From contig NC_061121.1 in NCBI RefSeq assembly GCF_002878395.1, positions 48,487,546 to 48,551,545 of the forward strand: a DNA stretch of 64,000 nucleotides, written 5' to 3'. A model generated the notes under the pieces. The model was not told the origin of the DNA. It saw only the letters and a list, made by a program, of their open reading frames with translations, and did no database searches. Shown here one piece after another: positions 46,614 to 59,359 of the stretch. The translations under genes and the position numbers were made by a program. The stretch's first letter is position 1, and every line of letters starts with the position of its first letter. This DNA comes from Capsicum annuum (taxonomy: Eukaryota; Streptophyta; Magnoliopsida; Solanales; Solanaceae).

Positions 46614-47498
46614 ATGCCTCCAAAGAGGACTCAGGGAAGAGGAGTAGGAGATCAGTCAGCCCCTCAGCCCATCCATCCAGGTTCTTTGCGCGAGCATTTC
46701 TCCTACACAAAGTTCAGAGCTTCCTTCACCACCCTAGCTCATTCTGTGGCAGCCTAGAATGAACGCCTAGCTGTGGTTCCATCCAATCTAGTGGCCAATA
46801 CTGCTGCTTCTAGGATTTAGGACTTCACCCGAATGAACCCTTCGTCTTTCACAAGGTCTAAGTCAGATGAGGAACTTCAGGAATTTCTTAATCAAGAGCA
46901 GAAAGTTACCAATATCATGGAGGTGACTGCTGTTGACAGCACTGAGTTGGTCGCATATCAGTTATAGGATGTGGCTCACTCATGGTTCAAACAGTGAAAG
47001 ACAGAAAGGGCCGCTGATGCAGGGCCCATAGAATGGGAAGTGTTTGCATTTGCTTTTTTGGATAAGTTCTTTCTAGTAAAGTTGAGGGAAGCAAAGGTTT
47101 TGGAGTTTATAAACATGAAGTAGGGAAATATGATAGTGCAAGAGTATTCTCTTAAGTTTACTCAGTATCCAGATATGCCCCGTATATTGTAGCAGATAAC
47201 ATAGCAAAGATAAGTAAGTTTATGTCTGGAGTGTCTAGCAGTGTGGACAAGAAATGTAGGACTGTAATTCTTATTAAGGAGATAGACATAGACAGGCTTA
47301 TATTCCATGCTCAATATATAGAGGAGGCCAAGAATAGGGAGAAAGAGAGAGAGAATAAGAAACCAAGAACAGATAGTTTCAATTTTGCTCAGCCTAAGTC
47401 AGATGGTGGGAATCGTTCTCAGTTCCACCCAAAATCCTCTGTTATAGCTCTTTCCTTAGCCAGTGCTCCGGTGCCAAAATTTAGATATGGCAACTGAG
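46614..47498 (+). pseudogene. Gag of element A
   Basis: The start MPPKRTQGRGVGDQSA at 46614 is the usual beginning of Tekay gag. It continues with SKSDEELQEFLNQ, VTAVDSTELVAYQL, GPIEWEVFAFAFLDKFF, LREAKVLEFINMK, IVQEYSLKFTQYPDMP, and after a frameshift KFMSGVSSSVDKKCRTVILI (near 47218) to 47497. Gag forms the particle core. In-frame TAG/TAA stops and the frame change near 47200 break it. A decayed zinc knuckle (CFGYGNLSHRVRKC, second Cys lost) lies further on near 47612. Confidence 0.8.
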
Positions 47499-47799
47499 AT
47501 AGGGCATCAGGCCCTAAGCCCCAGGGCGGTGTTAGCAGTACCCAAACCAACCCCTTTTACTAAAAATATAGTAGAAACCACTAGGGTATCTACAGAGCTG
47601 GCAGTGATGTGTGTTTTGGATATGGAAATCTAAGCCACAGGGTCAGAAAGTGTCCTCAGATTGGTTCGCAGAGTCAGCATAATCATTCCCCAACTCAGTC
47701 AGGTCACCCAAATCAGCAGGGTGCCTCTTCCAGTGCCACCAGTGGGCAGCGCCCAAATAGACTCTACGCTCTTTAGTCCTGACAAGATTAGGAAAGTTC
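47499..47799 (+). pseudogene. Gag C-terminus / protease linker of element A
   Basis: This connecting stretch contains the degraded zinc knuckle near 47612-47655 and a Gln/Ser-rich linker (QNQQGASSSATSGQRPNR-like near 47710). Frames are broken. It joins gag to protease in the polyprotein. Confidence 0.6.
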
Positions 47800-50700
47800 T
47801 CCTGATATGGTCACTGGTATGTTAGAGGTTTTCTATTTACATTTTTACGCTTTTCTAGATCCAGAAGCTTTTTTGTCCTTTGTTACTCCATATTTAGCAG
47901 TTGATTTTGGAGTCAGTCTCAAAATTCTAGCAGAGCCTTTCTCGGTTTCTCCCCCTGTGGGTAAATTATCATAGCCCGGTGGGTATATAGAAACTATCTA
48001 ATTATGGTATCTCAGAAAGTCACTTCAGTAGACTTAGTCGAATTAGAGATGAATGATTTTGATGTTACTCTCAGCATGGATTGGCTTTATTCCTTCTATG
48101 CCTCAGTAGACTGTAGATTTAGAATTGTTCAGTTTCAATTTCCAACTAAACTCATCGTAGAGTGGAAGGGTAGTACTTCAGCACTTAGGGGTCAACTTAT
48201 CTCTTACCTTCGGGCTAAAAAGATAATATCTAAGGGATGTGTCTACCATCTCATATGAGTTAAGGACTCTAGTTCAGAAACCCCTACTCTTGATTCAGTA
48301 TCAGTAGTATGTGAGTTCTTAGAAGTTTTTTTCGAAGATCTTCTTGGAGTTCTTCCCGAAAAGGAAATTTATTTTGGAATTGATCTTCTCCTAGACATTT
48401 AGCCTATCTCTATTCTGTCATACAGAATCGCTCCAGCAAAACTCAAAGAATTGAAAGAACAGTTAAAAGATCTCTTAGATAAGGAATTCATTAGACCCAA
48501 TGTGTCCCCATGGGGCATACCAGTGTTATTCATGCATAAGAAAGACGGTTCTCTCAGAATATGTATAGACTACCATCAGTTAAATAAAGTTATGGTTAAG
48601 AACAAGTATCCACTCCGCAGAATTGATGATTTATCTAACCAACTTAAGGGTGCCAGTTATTTCTCTAAGATAGACCTCAGATCAGGCTATCATCAGCTCA
48701 GAGTCAAGGAATGTGACATCCCGAAAATAGCTTTTAGAACTCGATATGGTCACTTCAAATTCCTGGTCATGTTCTTTGGTCTTACCAACACCTCGTCAAA
48801 TTTCATGGACTTGATGAATTATGTGTTCAAGCAGTACTTGGACATGTTCATCATAGTTTTCATAGATGATGTACTTGTTTACTTCCGTAGTGAACATGAT
48901 TATGCAAACTATCTCAGAATAGTACTATAGACACTCAAAAATCATCAGTTATTCGCCAAGTTTAGCAAGTGTGAATTTTGGCTAAGTTCAGTAGCATTCC
49001 TTGGCCATATCATTTCTGGTGATAGCATTAGAGTTGATCCCCAAAGGATTGAAGCAGCAAGAAACTGGCCCAGACCCATTTCTACATTAGATATCAGAAG
49101 TTTCTTGGGCTTGGCTAGCTATTACCGATGGTTTTTTGAGGGGTTTTCATCTATTGCATCCCCTATATACAAATTAACTCAGAATAAAGTCAAATTCCAG
49201 TGGTCAGAATCCTGTGAGAAGAGGTTTCAGGAGTTGAAGAATTGACTCTAACAACTTCTATTTTGACCCTACCAGATGGTTCTGATGTCTTTGTTGTGTA
49301 TTATGATGCCTCCAGAGTTCGATTGGGTTGTGTCCTCATGCAGAGAGGTAAGGTTATAGCCTATGCCTCAAGACAGCTTAAGCCTCATAAGAAGAACTAC
49401 CCTACTTATGGTCTTGAGTTAGCAGCTATAGTCTTTGCCGTACATATTTGGAGTCATTACTTGTATGGTGTGCACTTTGATGTGTTCACTGATCATAAGA
49501 GCCTGCAGTATATGTTCTGTTAGAAAAACCTCAACCTCCATCATAGAAGGTTGATAGAATTGTTGAAAGACCATGACATATATGTTTTGTATCATCAGGG
49601 AAAGGCCAATGTAGTGGTCGACGCTCTCAGTAGAATGTTTATGGGTAGTGTTGCCCATGTTAAGAATAGTAAGAAGAAGTTAGCTCAGGAAGTTCATCAG
49701 CTAGACCAACTAGGTGTTCTCTTAGTCGATTCAGTAGAAGGTAGTGTATGGGTATAGATTAGCTCAGAATCATCCCTAGTTTTTGAAGTGATGGAAAAGT
49801 AAGATAGGGATCCCAGTCTAGCCCAGTTGAAGAATTAGTAAGAAATCAGAAGGTTGAGGTTTTCTCCCATGGGAGAGATAGTGTTTTGTGTTGTTAGAAT
49901 CGTTTGTGTGTGTTAGGTATAGATGACTTGAGGAAGTGAATTCTTGCAGAAATGCATAGTGTACATTACTTTATTCATCCAGGGGCCCGAAGATATACTG
50001 TACTTTACGGGAGATCTATTGGTGGAGTGGGTTAAAAAGAGACATTGTAGAGTTTGTGGTTTAGTGCTCAACATGTCAGCAAGTTAGGATTGAGCATTAG
50101 AAGCCTAGTGGGTCCATCCAGGAGTTCAGTATTCCCACCTGGAAATAGGAAGAAGTGAACATGGACTTCGTGATGGGTTTGCCTCGTACTCGTTATCAGC
50201 ATGATTTAGTTTGGGTCATTGTAGATAAGATGAAAAAATTAGCTCATTTCCTTGCCGTTCATGCCTCCTATTCACATGAGGATTATACCAAACTATATAA
50301 TAGGGATTTGGTTATATTGCATAGTGTTTCATTATCTATTATCTCAGATAGAGGTACTCAGTTCACCTCTTATTTCTGGAAAGCATTCCAAAAGGGTCTT
50401 GGTACCCGAGTTTATCTCAGTATAGCCTTTCATCCTCAGACAGATTGTTAAGTAGAAAGGACCATTCAGACTTAGAAGATATGCTGTGAGCATGTATGAT
50501 AGACTTTAAAGGCAGTTGGGATGACCACTTGCCTTTGATTGAGTTTGCATATAACAATAGCTATCACTCCAGTATTCAGATGGCTCCATTTGAAGGGCTT
50601 TATAGGAGGAGGTGTAGATCTCCCATTGGTTGGTTTGAAGTGGGTGAGGCAACAATGGTAGGTCCTGACTTGGTGTTTGATGCCTTAGCGAAGGTCCAGT

Positions 50701-51225
50701 TAATCAGGAAAAGGCTTAAGATAGCTTAGAGCCGACAGAAATCATACACAAATGTGCACAGAAAGGATCTCGAGTTTGAGATTGGTAACCATATGTACTT
50801 AACGATCTCTCCTATAAAAGAAGTGAAGCATTTTGGTAGGAAGGGGAAACTCAGTCCCTGATATATAGGTCTTTATCGAATCCTCAGCCATTTTGAATAG
50901 GTAGCTTATGAGCTTGAGTTACCTTCGAATTTATCTTCAGTTCATCCAATGTTCCATGTATCCTATCTAAAGAAATACATAGGTGACCCAGCAGTCATAG
51001 TGCCTATTGAGGTCATAGACATTCAGAATAGCCTCTCTTACGAAGAGATCCCAGTCAAATCCTTGACTATCTGATTCGCTGACTGAGGAACAAAGAAGTT
51101 TCTCTAGTCAAAAATTTTTGGCAGAATCAGTTCGTTGAGGGAGCTTCTTGGGAATCAGAAGCAGACATGTGAACCAAGTATCCTTATCTATTCTCTGCTA
51201 ATCTAGACTCAACTCAAAGTACTAG
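47800..51225 (+). pseudogene. Pol of element A (protease, RT, RNase H, integrase, chromodomain tail)
   Basis: The protease end is open at 48004-48258 (LVELEMNDFDVTLSMDWL). The RT is nearly intact at 48451-48930: [44 protein letters not shown] and catalytic FIDDVLVY. It continues after one stop to VAFLGHIISGDSIRVDP and FLGLASYYRWF. A frameshift near 49240 precedes RNase H ([55 protein letters not shown]). The integrase has MDFVMGLPRTR at 50162, VWVIVDK, ISDRGTQFTS at 50343 and FHPQTD, then a stop, and YNNSYHSS near 50550. The tail has SYEEIPVK near 51036 and FVEGASW near 51129. A dozen or so stops make it inactive, but it is the best-preserved pol here. Confidence 0.9.
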
Positions 51226-51581
51226 TTTTCCTTAAGCTTATTCTGTTCCATGTTCAGATTTCAGTTACAAACATAGTATTAGTTACCATTGTATGTTCAG
51301 TTATACATTCATGAGCCAGTTCATTCACGTATCCATGCATCAGATATGTATGTTCAATATATAGATTCAGTTTATTAAACATCCCAGTCATGCATTCATG
51401 AATCATGTTCAGCTATATACATGCATCATATATGCATGTTCAGTATGATAATTCAGAATATCTGTAATATCAGTCATATAGTCATGTTCCAAATGTTCAT
51501 GTCCAGTAATTAAGTAAGTCTCTCCGTATTATCTGTAGCAGCAGTCCCATTCGAGGATGAATGTTCCCAAGGGGGAAATAA
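51226..51581 (+). other. 3' untranslated region and polypurine tract of element A
   Basis: Non-coding, with several ATGCATCATATATGCATG-like units near 51300-51440. It ends with the CATTCGAGGATGAATG block and the purine tract CCCAAGGGGGAAATAA at 51566-51581, immediately before the LTR. Confidence 0.8.
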
Positions 51582-54119
51582 TGTAAGACCCCACAAAATC
51601 CTAAGCTTAATTCGGTCCTTTAGGCTTGTCAAAGGGGTCCCAGACTTTGAATATTTTAACTAAGTACTCAGACTTAGTGTCATTTTATCCTACGAAGGTT
51701 GGCAATCTTATTTTGCAACCTTTACATCCTTTAAATATTGATGTTTAGGTTGATTCATGATCAGGAATGTTCGTAGGTATTTTCAGACAAGTTTTGGATT
51801 TTTTAAACTTTATTTGAAGATCCTTTGAAATCTTAAAACAATGGATAAATCGCGTTGATTAATATTCTTCCCAGCTACCAGTGTCCAATTCCAATGAATC
51901 AATGCAAACATGACACGACGTGTTGGCTATCGTATTGATAGCAATGACGCGTTGCGTCGACCTGTGCATCGGTAGCCTAGTTTTCAATCATTAAAAGACC
52001 GCATTTTTTGGGGTATTTGGGTCTTTTTTCATTTCCTTCAGCCCTCAAAACATAAAATTAACCACCTTGGAGAGCAATCAAACTGATCTTTTCTAAAAAT
52101 TGCTCAAGAACAAAACCCTAGATGCTCAAGTTTCAAATCAAGAACTCAAGATTCAACCATAAACTTTTAGAAATTCCTTAACTAAGGTATGTGAAGTGTT
52201 CATCCAAGGGTTCCTTCCACCCTTGGAGTCCAATAATATCTTTTGATACTTCAAGTAGTTGATGTTATGATTTTCATGATTGGAATTAAAGTGTATTCAT
52301 GATTGATGTTTGGATTTGGTTCCTAATACATGTTTTATTACATGTTTCATGTGTAATTGATTTTCATGTGTGTAAATCCATGTTAAACCCCTGAATTGTG
52401 AGATTTGGAATTCAATCATGATAGCCACTTGTTGTTCAAAGTTATATACATATATTATGCTCACCAAGTGCTTGATGAATTGTTCATGTGAATTATTAAG
52501 AGAATGAAATCATGTCAAGATAGCCTATGTACATGTTGTATCGTGCAAGTATTTGTTAAAATACCTCAATGAATGAAGAATGATCAAATGTTTAGTTTAT
52601 ATGTTTCAAGTTATGCCATGTCTCTTATTTTATGCTATCGAGTCCTGGGGTTACTTGTACCCGATAATTTAGCTGATTACCTAGAGCTATGGTCAGTCAT
52701 AGAATAATATCAGTCATGTCACGATCAGTAGTACTCTTATTCAGTTATAGAACTAAGGAAAACTCAATAGATTTAGTAGTATTTCAGTCTAACCCAGTAT
52801 CCAGTTCAAGCCTCAGTAAACTCTATCAGTTAACAGAATTTTATAGAATTCGGTCAGTCAACGGAACTCAGTGAACTCAGTTCAGTTAAGATAAATAGTA
52901 ATCTCAGTGACAACTTAGTCCAGCCTAGTATAGACTAGAAATTAGTTTAGTATCTATTCAGTTAGGAGTAGGATTCAGCACCGAGTGAACCCAAGGATGG
53001 GAACTTACCTTCCAGCAGAGGGCGTGATCCTTAAAAATAATATTTGTGTTCCAGAACTACGTATCCAACATAATTTGAGATATCTTCCTTCCAGATATTA
53101 TAAGGGTTGATACTTTTCATCCGAGTTATCCTACCAGTGAGGGTTGACAGAAGAGCTTCCTGTTAGAGAGGGTTAACTCATAGCTTGTCCTTACCCGTGG
53201 CACAGTATTGACACCCTTCCAACTAGGGTTACAGGTTGGACCCCAAATAAATTAGATAAAGGGCATGTCAGTTATATGATTACCTCCCACAGTCTCAGTT
53301 TCATTGTCAGTCTCAGAATAGAAATCAGTTCTATTCTACAGTTCAGGACTATCAAATTTAGTCACCCAACTCATCTCAGTATGGAACTTAGTATAGTTTC
53401 TCTGAATTTAGAAATGTTATGTATAGTCATCCATTTATCCATATTACAATATTAGTTTTCCAATAAATTATTTGATCAGTATTCATACTCGGTGTTTAGT
53501 GTTATCACAATTTCAGTTACGGTATACATATTCATGCATATACTCTTATTCAGTCATACTCATATTATCCAGTTATTATTGTTTGTGCATATGAGCCCAT
53601 GTATTTCATCCTACCTTACTGAGAATACCAGTATATTTAAAGAACTGACACATGCTTTTATTTTGTGCTATGATGTCTTATATCATAGGTTACGATGCAC
53701 GAGCTCTAGAGCACCCTCAGTAGACCAGACTTTCAGCATTCAACTTAGTGGTGAGTCCTCTTAGTTTGAGGACATGATTACTACTTACAGTATTTCAGTT
53801 TATCTCGATAGACGGAGTTATTTGGGGACTTGTCCCATCAACTCCATAGTTCAAATACTTAGAGGCTTCCCAGACTACAGTGTTTTCAGATAGTTATTTA
53901 GATTTCAGTACTTTGTTCAGTTTTGGTATTAAATAACGCATTTAGTATTATTTAGTATTGTTTTTAGATTGAACCTTATATCATGTTTCTGCCTAATTCC
54001 GCATATTATTTAGTATTATTGTTTAGTTATTGCAGCAGGTACTAATCATGGGTTATCTTGTGGTCCCTCGAGATTACAAGCATCATGTAGTATCTGGGGT
54101 ACAGACTTAGGGCATTACA
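51582..54119 (+). repeat. 3' LTR of element A
   Basis: It starts TGTAAGACCCCACAAAATCC and ends GGGCATTACA, followed by TACAT. It matches the 5' LTR throughout but lacks the Mutator-type insert, keeping an uninterrupted AATGAAGAATGATC at about 52575. CpG motifs near 51910-51975 are partly decayed to TG/CA compared with the 5' copy. Confidence 0.9.
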
Positions 54120-54293
54120 TACATATTATTCTATAGTGTAAGAGTGATACTTTTATGGATTAGATAATTGGTGATACATACGTCCTAATATTTTCAATAC
54201 CTATTTTATTATTATTTTTATTTATAAATAGGTGATACATTTTACATATGAATCATCATTTAATTTGTGTTATTGTCAATATTTTTTGTTGGC
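54120..54293 (+). other. Intron end of the Ulp1-like gene
   Basis: It holds the second TACAT copy, several GATACAT/GATACATTTTACA motifs and a pyrimidine-poor acceptor TTGTTGGCAG at 54284-54293. It continues the motif-rich sequence left of element A. Confidence 0.5.
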
Positions 54294-57200
54294 AGAATTT
54301 TAATTTGGTTGTAAAAAGCAGACCTGCCCACAACTTAATGTATGGCATTGCACACAACCTCAATGTACTAGATAGGCTTAAAGAAATTTTGAAGGATAAA
54401 GAAATTCAAATTTTCAGAAGCACCTATTTTAGGTCATTTATGGAGCTCCCTAATTGTAACTTTCAAGGATCAATAGCAAGGTATTTGATGACCTTAGAAG
54501 TTCAACATCCGTATCAGGATCTATTAAGGATATTGGTCTAAAATATCATTCTTCGTTTTTCACTGTATGAGTTTACTATTGTTACCGGTTTGAAATGCAT
54601 TAGGAATGAAGATGATTTCAACTATTCTAACCTTCCACCATGTAGAATACAAAAAAGATATTAATGTCAAAAAAGTGAGTTGTTCAACCTCTTTTTAAAT
54701 AAAAAGCTGGGAAGAAATATTGAAGATACTGTAAAGATTGGGATTTTGTACTTTATTCACGCATTTGTGTTCTCACAACTAGATATAGTCAATATCCCTG
54801 CAAGAGACTTTTACATTGTTGAGGGCAAAAGTTATAGTCGGTTTCTATGGAGTAAATTGGCATTTGCAAAACTGATGGCTTTATTTAGTCAGTGCATGAA
54901 TGAGGTGCAACAGTATTATCATTTGAATGGCATGTCATACGCGCTTCAGATTTGGTAGTATGAATGTTGTTCTAAATTTGATGAATCAATAGTCATTCAT
55001 GAGAATAATTTAATTCCAAGGATGGTCAACTAGAAAGTGGTCAAACCCAAGCCAAGATACGAGAATTTGATGAAGGACATGTTTAGTAAGGTATTTTTTT
55101 TGCAATCATACTTTTGTATATATATTGTTAAATTTTAAGTAAATATAACTAGATTTTTTGTTTGTCTTTTGTATTATTTTTATTTTAGCTTGTATAGAGA
55201 AATTTATCCCCGTCACCACAGAAATTGAATCAACTTGATTTTTTCAATTGTTATATGTTTGGTCGAACAGATCATGGTACCAATGTCGCACATATCGTAT
55301 CTGTACAACAAAGATCAGAAAGAACTTCTCCGCATGAAATTCTATATGAATTTGATGATTTCAGTACTCCATCAAATGCAGACATGCTTAAAAAGATGAT
55401 AATTTATGCTGGTCTGTATTCACCCATCCCTGCAAAGAAACAAAAAATTGATGAGGAGTCAAAAGTTAGTTCATGTATAGCAAAGACACAAAAATAGTCA
55501 ACTTTATTGTCCAAAAAGAAACATTTGGTAGGTTCATCTATATCTAATTTATAACCTTATGTTTCTTTGGAAAAAGACACAGTTGGGCATAATGTTGAGA
55601 AGAGAAATGTAGATAATGCACTTGTTCCTGTTAAGAAAAAACAATCGCTTTCCATGTCAGACTTAGACGACATCAAGTCTTATGTTAAGACTTATGTAAG
55701 TATAACATTTTTTAAAAAAAAAAACAATCTTCACCTATTACATCTACAGTGTTATAAGTTTATGAATATTTATTCAAAAATAAAAGTTATTCCATGAATA
55801 TGCATCAATTTAATTAATAAATCAGTATGTTAGGTTGACATGAAATTCAATAAGCTTCAAACATTGATGATGGACCATTATACAGGCATTGTGAAAGTTA
55901 TGAAAGAAGGTTTCACTTCATTTGACAAGGTATTTAAAATTTAACATTAATACCAAAAGTGTACCGTATTATTCTAATTTATTATCATGCAGGTTGCTCA
56001 TCCAATGCATGAAAGTGAAAAAAATATTTCGGATAGAGAAGGGGATCCTCCTCAATCTCATAATGAGCACATTACAAATGCTAAAAGTCTTAATATTGTA
56101 GAAGACGCCGGACAATCATCTAAAGTAGTTGGCAATGAAGGAGGAGTTGACGAGTGTATAAAGGTAATAGGAATAACACATTTGTTTGTTAATTAGCCTC
56201 AAATAGTTTATTTGTCATTATTGAAAGTGTTTAAACTATTAATATAATTTCATAACAGTTCATTAACTAATGTTGGTTATGTACTGATTAAGTTTATCAG
56301 ATGTATCATTTTGATATATCTGATAGCTGATGTATCATTTTGATACATTTGATAACAGATGTATCATATTGATTCATATGATTCCATATGTATCAATTTG
56401 GTACATATATATCGTTTAATCACTTCCTATCAAAATTCAATCTCACATAAAAGTTTACTGCTACATACGTCAAATAGGAAGGTGAGAGTGAATTTACAGA
56501 CAAGGTGCGAGAAGAAGAGGTATGTAATACAGACAATAGATGTACTAAGGAACGAGAGCCTAAAGGTAATATCGATTTACTTATTCCGGAGATAGTTTTT
56601 AATTGCTCACATAGTTTATTTGTTTTTATTTTGTAGAGTTGAAATTGTTCATTTTTATGGTCACAAACTTATTTTAATTTTCTATGTGGCATAGTAAATT
56701 TTCAGTAACACATTTTATAATACAGATGAAGATTTATCTAAAGCACTTGCCTGGTATGAACCAACATTGGTTGTAGCCTATCAAACAGGGATCAGTGATG
56801 GTGATATTGTAGTTATTGACACATGCAATCTGTAAGGCAACACTGATAGTCAGTCTTATATTAGTGACAGTGTTATTGCAGTTATTTCTCAGGTCCCTTT
56901 GTGCAGGACAAATCATTCAGATGTTATCAAAAAACTTGCCTGGCAGTGTTCAAAACTTTATCAGTCACCATCTATCAATATTTTTTATTCTGGATCAAAA
57001 GATAAAGTAGTTATCTAGTCTTCCAAAAAGTTGAACTACCCGTTTGAAGGTCACAACATTTATGGACCATATGCTGAACAACTCTTCTCAAAGTTCTCTC
57101 TTTGGATGTCAGTTGGACTGTACAAAACACAAGCTAGTAGGTAAGATTGATGAATTACCTTTCAAAAAATCATATATATTTATTATTCTCAATACTAATT

Positions 57201-58522
57201 GGAATCATAAGACATTCATAGGAAAGGGAAAGATCAACACTACATTGTCAAATATGCTGACATAAAATCGAAGCTTAATTTTGTTGTTGCACATTCGATG
57301 AAAAAATTCGATTTAACAACATGGCACAATCAGACACATGTTGGAATGATGAGGTGTGCCTCAAACAAATATATATAGCACTTAACTGATTTTTTTTATA
57401 ACCTAAGCACAAATTTATATTTCTTTTTTTTTCTGGTGGTGTACTGTGTATATTAATTTTGGCACACATATCATATCTTATGTAATTTCTGCCATATATA
57501 TATTGATCACATGCATAGTAATTGATACATATATATACTTTTATTGATTTTCGGTCACACTTTTTTTATAATTTCGTATGAATCAACTGATCTACACTTG
57601 TATTATGTATGGCATATATGAATCAAATATTCTTATTTATTTTAATCTTTCAATACAACACATCGATGTGGTATTCTCCATCATTGCAAGAAAGGAAAAG
57701 TGGAGAACATCAATGAATATAAATATACCACTGCCAATTACATGTTCAAGAACTACATACATGACACATACACTTATTATCACCAAACTCAATCTGAGAT
57801 TAATCTAAGATCTCAGGAAGAAAACACTCGTTCAATGAAAGTTACTTCGGTAGAGAGATAAATTTGTGAAATTATTCAAGGTTTATACATTTCAGCAGGT
57901 TTTCCATGGCATTTGATTGATGAGGTCTACATCACAATAAATTGTCAGGGATTATTTCACTAGGTGTTGGTAGTCATAGTGCTCAAGAAAAGATATATTT
58001 GTGTGTATGACTCATTGAAATATCATGAAGTTAAGATAAAAGAGCTTACTGAGATGGTGTCCACTTACTTGTCAATATCTTATTTTTTTAGAAGAAAGAA
58101 CGTACGAACTGTTCACTACTAGAAGCATACAAGAAAAAGACAGACCAGGAAATATTTGATTCTCAGTTTATTGATAGTATTATGCAACAATCATGCAGCA
58201 CGTTGTACATATCATCGATTCTTTTAAATATATGTCTTTTACATAAGTAATCACTACAACTCCTAAAAAATCTGCTGGTCTATTTTACAAGGATTATGGA
58301 TTGTTTGTTCCGACGTATACTGAATTTTTAAGCGATGGACATCAAATACCTTCTTCAGAGCTTGATTTAGAACTGCACCGTACCAGATACGCATCATTGT
58401 TATGGTACTATGGAGTGAGAAAGGAACCTAATGGATATATTAGTGATAATCAGGATCTGTCAAGACCTAAATGCTCCTTTATTCCGTCTGAGAATACAGA
58501 GATGATAGATGTCGAGCCGTAG
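54294..58522 (+). pseudogene. MULE-borne Ulp1-like cysteine protease gene (C48) with DUF1985-type N-terminus
   Basis: Plant MULEs of the Kaonashi type carry genes with a SUMO-protease-like (Ulp1, C48) C-terminus. The N-terminal part (54294-55090) reads NLNVLDRLKEILKD, FRSFMELPNCNFQG, LRFSLYEFTIVTGLKC and SYSRFLWSKLAFAKLM, the DUF1985 pattern. Charged linker exons follow, with plausible splice sites (for example KTY/GTAAGT at 55695, CIK/GTAATA near 56163). The protease part starts at KLNYPFEGHNIYGPYAEQL near 57032 and continues with ANYMFKNYIHDTY near 57738, SAGFPWHLIDEVYI near 57894, the His region (GLFH then a stop near 57962), the Asp region (ICVYDSLKYH near 58000) and the C-terminal block at 58270-58522. 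At 58292-58303 the family DCG motif reads DYGL, so the catalytic Cys is Tyr. About ten stops and frameshifts also make it a pseudogene. Confidence 0.75.
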
Positions 58523-59359
58523 TTGTCTAGAATTTTAGATTTGACGAAATGATAACCGTTTATTATATTTTATATTTTTTGTATATTTCAATACTACCAA
58601 TTTTCTGTATTAACTTTCATTATTTTTATGGTTAATGTTATGATATTTTATCTTATGAAAAGAAAATTCCTCATGTTGTTTCATAATTTTATTATATCTT
58701 TATGTTACGACTATGTTTGTCATTGTTTATTATGTGTTTGATTCATATTGACTACTCAGTTTGTGTATTTAACCTTACTGAAATACATATATAGCTGATT
58801 AGTTTTTTTACAAATTAGTTAAGGAGTTTCAATCATATCACAGTTATGTATCACATTTTTCAACTTTGAAAATATATCACCGACATACCAGATGTGTTAA
58901 CAAGTCTTAATACTGAATCAGGCATTAATAATATGAATTATATAACATTCATGAACACTTAATATGAATCATATGATATTAATAAATATTTTAATATGTA
59001 TCACTTGAAAACAATTTGTTGAAAATGTATCGCTAACATTCTAGATGTATTAAAATTTGTTAACACTAAAACAAGCATTATTAATATGAATCACATAACT
59101 TTCACGAATGTTTTAAATGAATCATAAAACATATATAAATATTTTATTGTGTATCAATTGCAACAAATTAATTGAAACGTATTTTTGATAAATTATCACA
59201 AATTATTGAATAAAAAACAATGATCTTAATAAACATTTATGCTTCCAATATAAAAAAAAAATATCTCATGAAATAAACTTTTTGAGAATTTAGCTCAAAT
59301 TATTGAATTCAAAATATTAAACTTAATAAATAATTCAGATTTCAGTTCAAAGAAAAATA
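58523..59359. other. Spacer between convergent Ulp1-like and transposase genes
   Basis: Very AT-rich. From 58840 it is full of TATCAC, GAATCAT and ATGTATC motifs of the same type as the introns. It presumably holds the 3' ends of both convergent genes. No gene is seen. Confidence 0.5.

Larger units (their letters stand above)
36941..54119 (+). mobile_element. Tekay/Del-type Ty3/gypsy retrotransposon A, full-length with nested insertions
   Basis: Paired LTRs (36941-40870 and 51582-54119) start TGTRAGACCCCRC and end GGCATTACA. TACAT flanks both ends (36936-36940 and 54120-54124), a perfect 5-bp target-site duplication. A tRNA-Met primer site, gag, protease, RT, RNase H, integrase, chromodomain-like tail and polypurine tract follow in order. 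Without the nested element in it, the 5' LTR is about 2.55 kb, equal to the 3' LTR (2,538 bp). A hand count over the first ~207 LTR bases gives about 14 differences, so the insertion is moderately old. Confidence 0.9.

Noticed and set aside
55987..56595. Separate small genes at 55987-56196 and 56359-56595
   Set aside because: The first is better explained as a linker exon of the Ulp1-like gene. The second is mostly GATACAT-rich intron read through.
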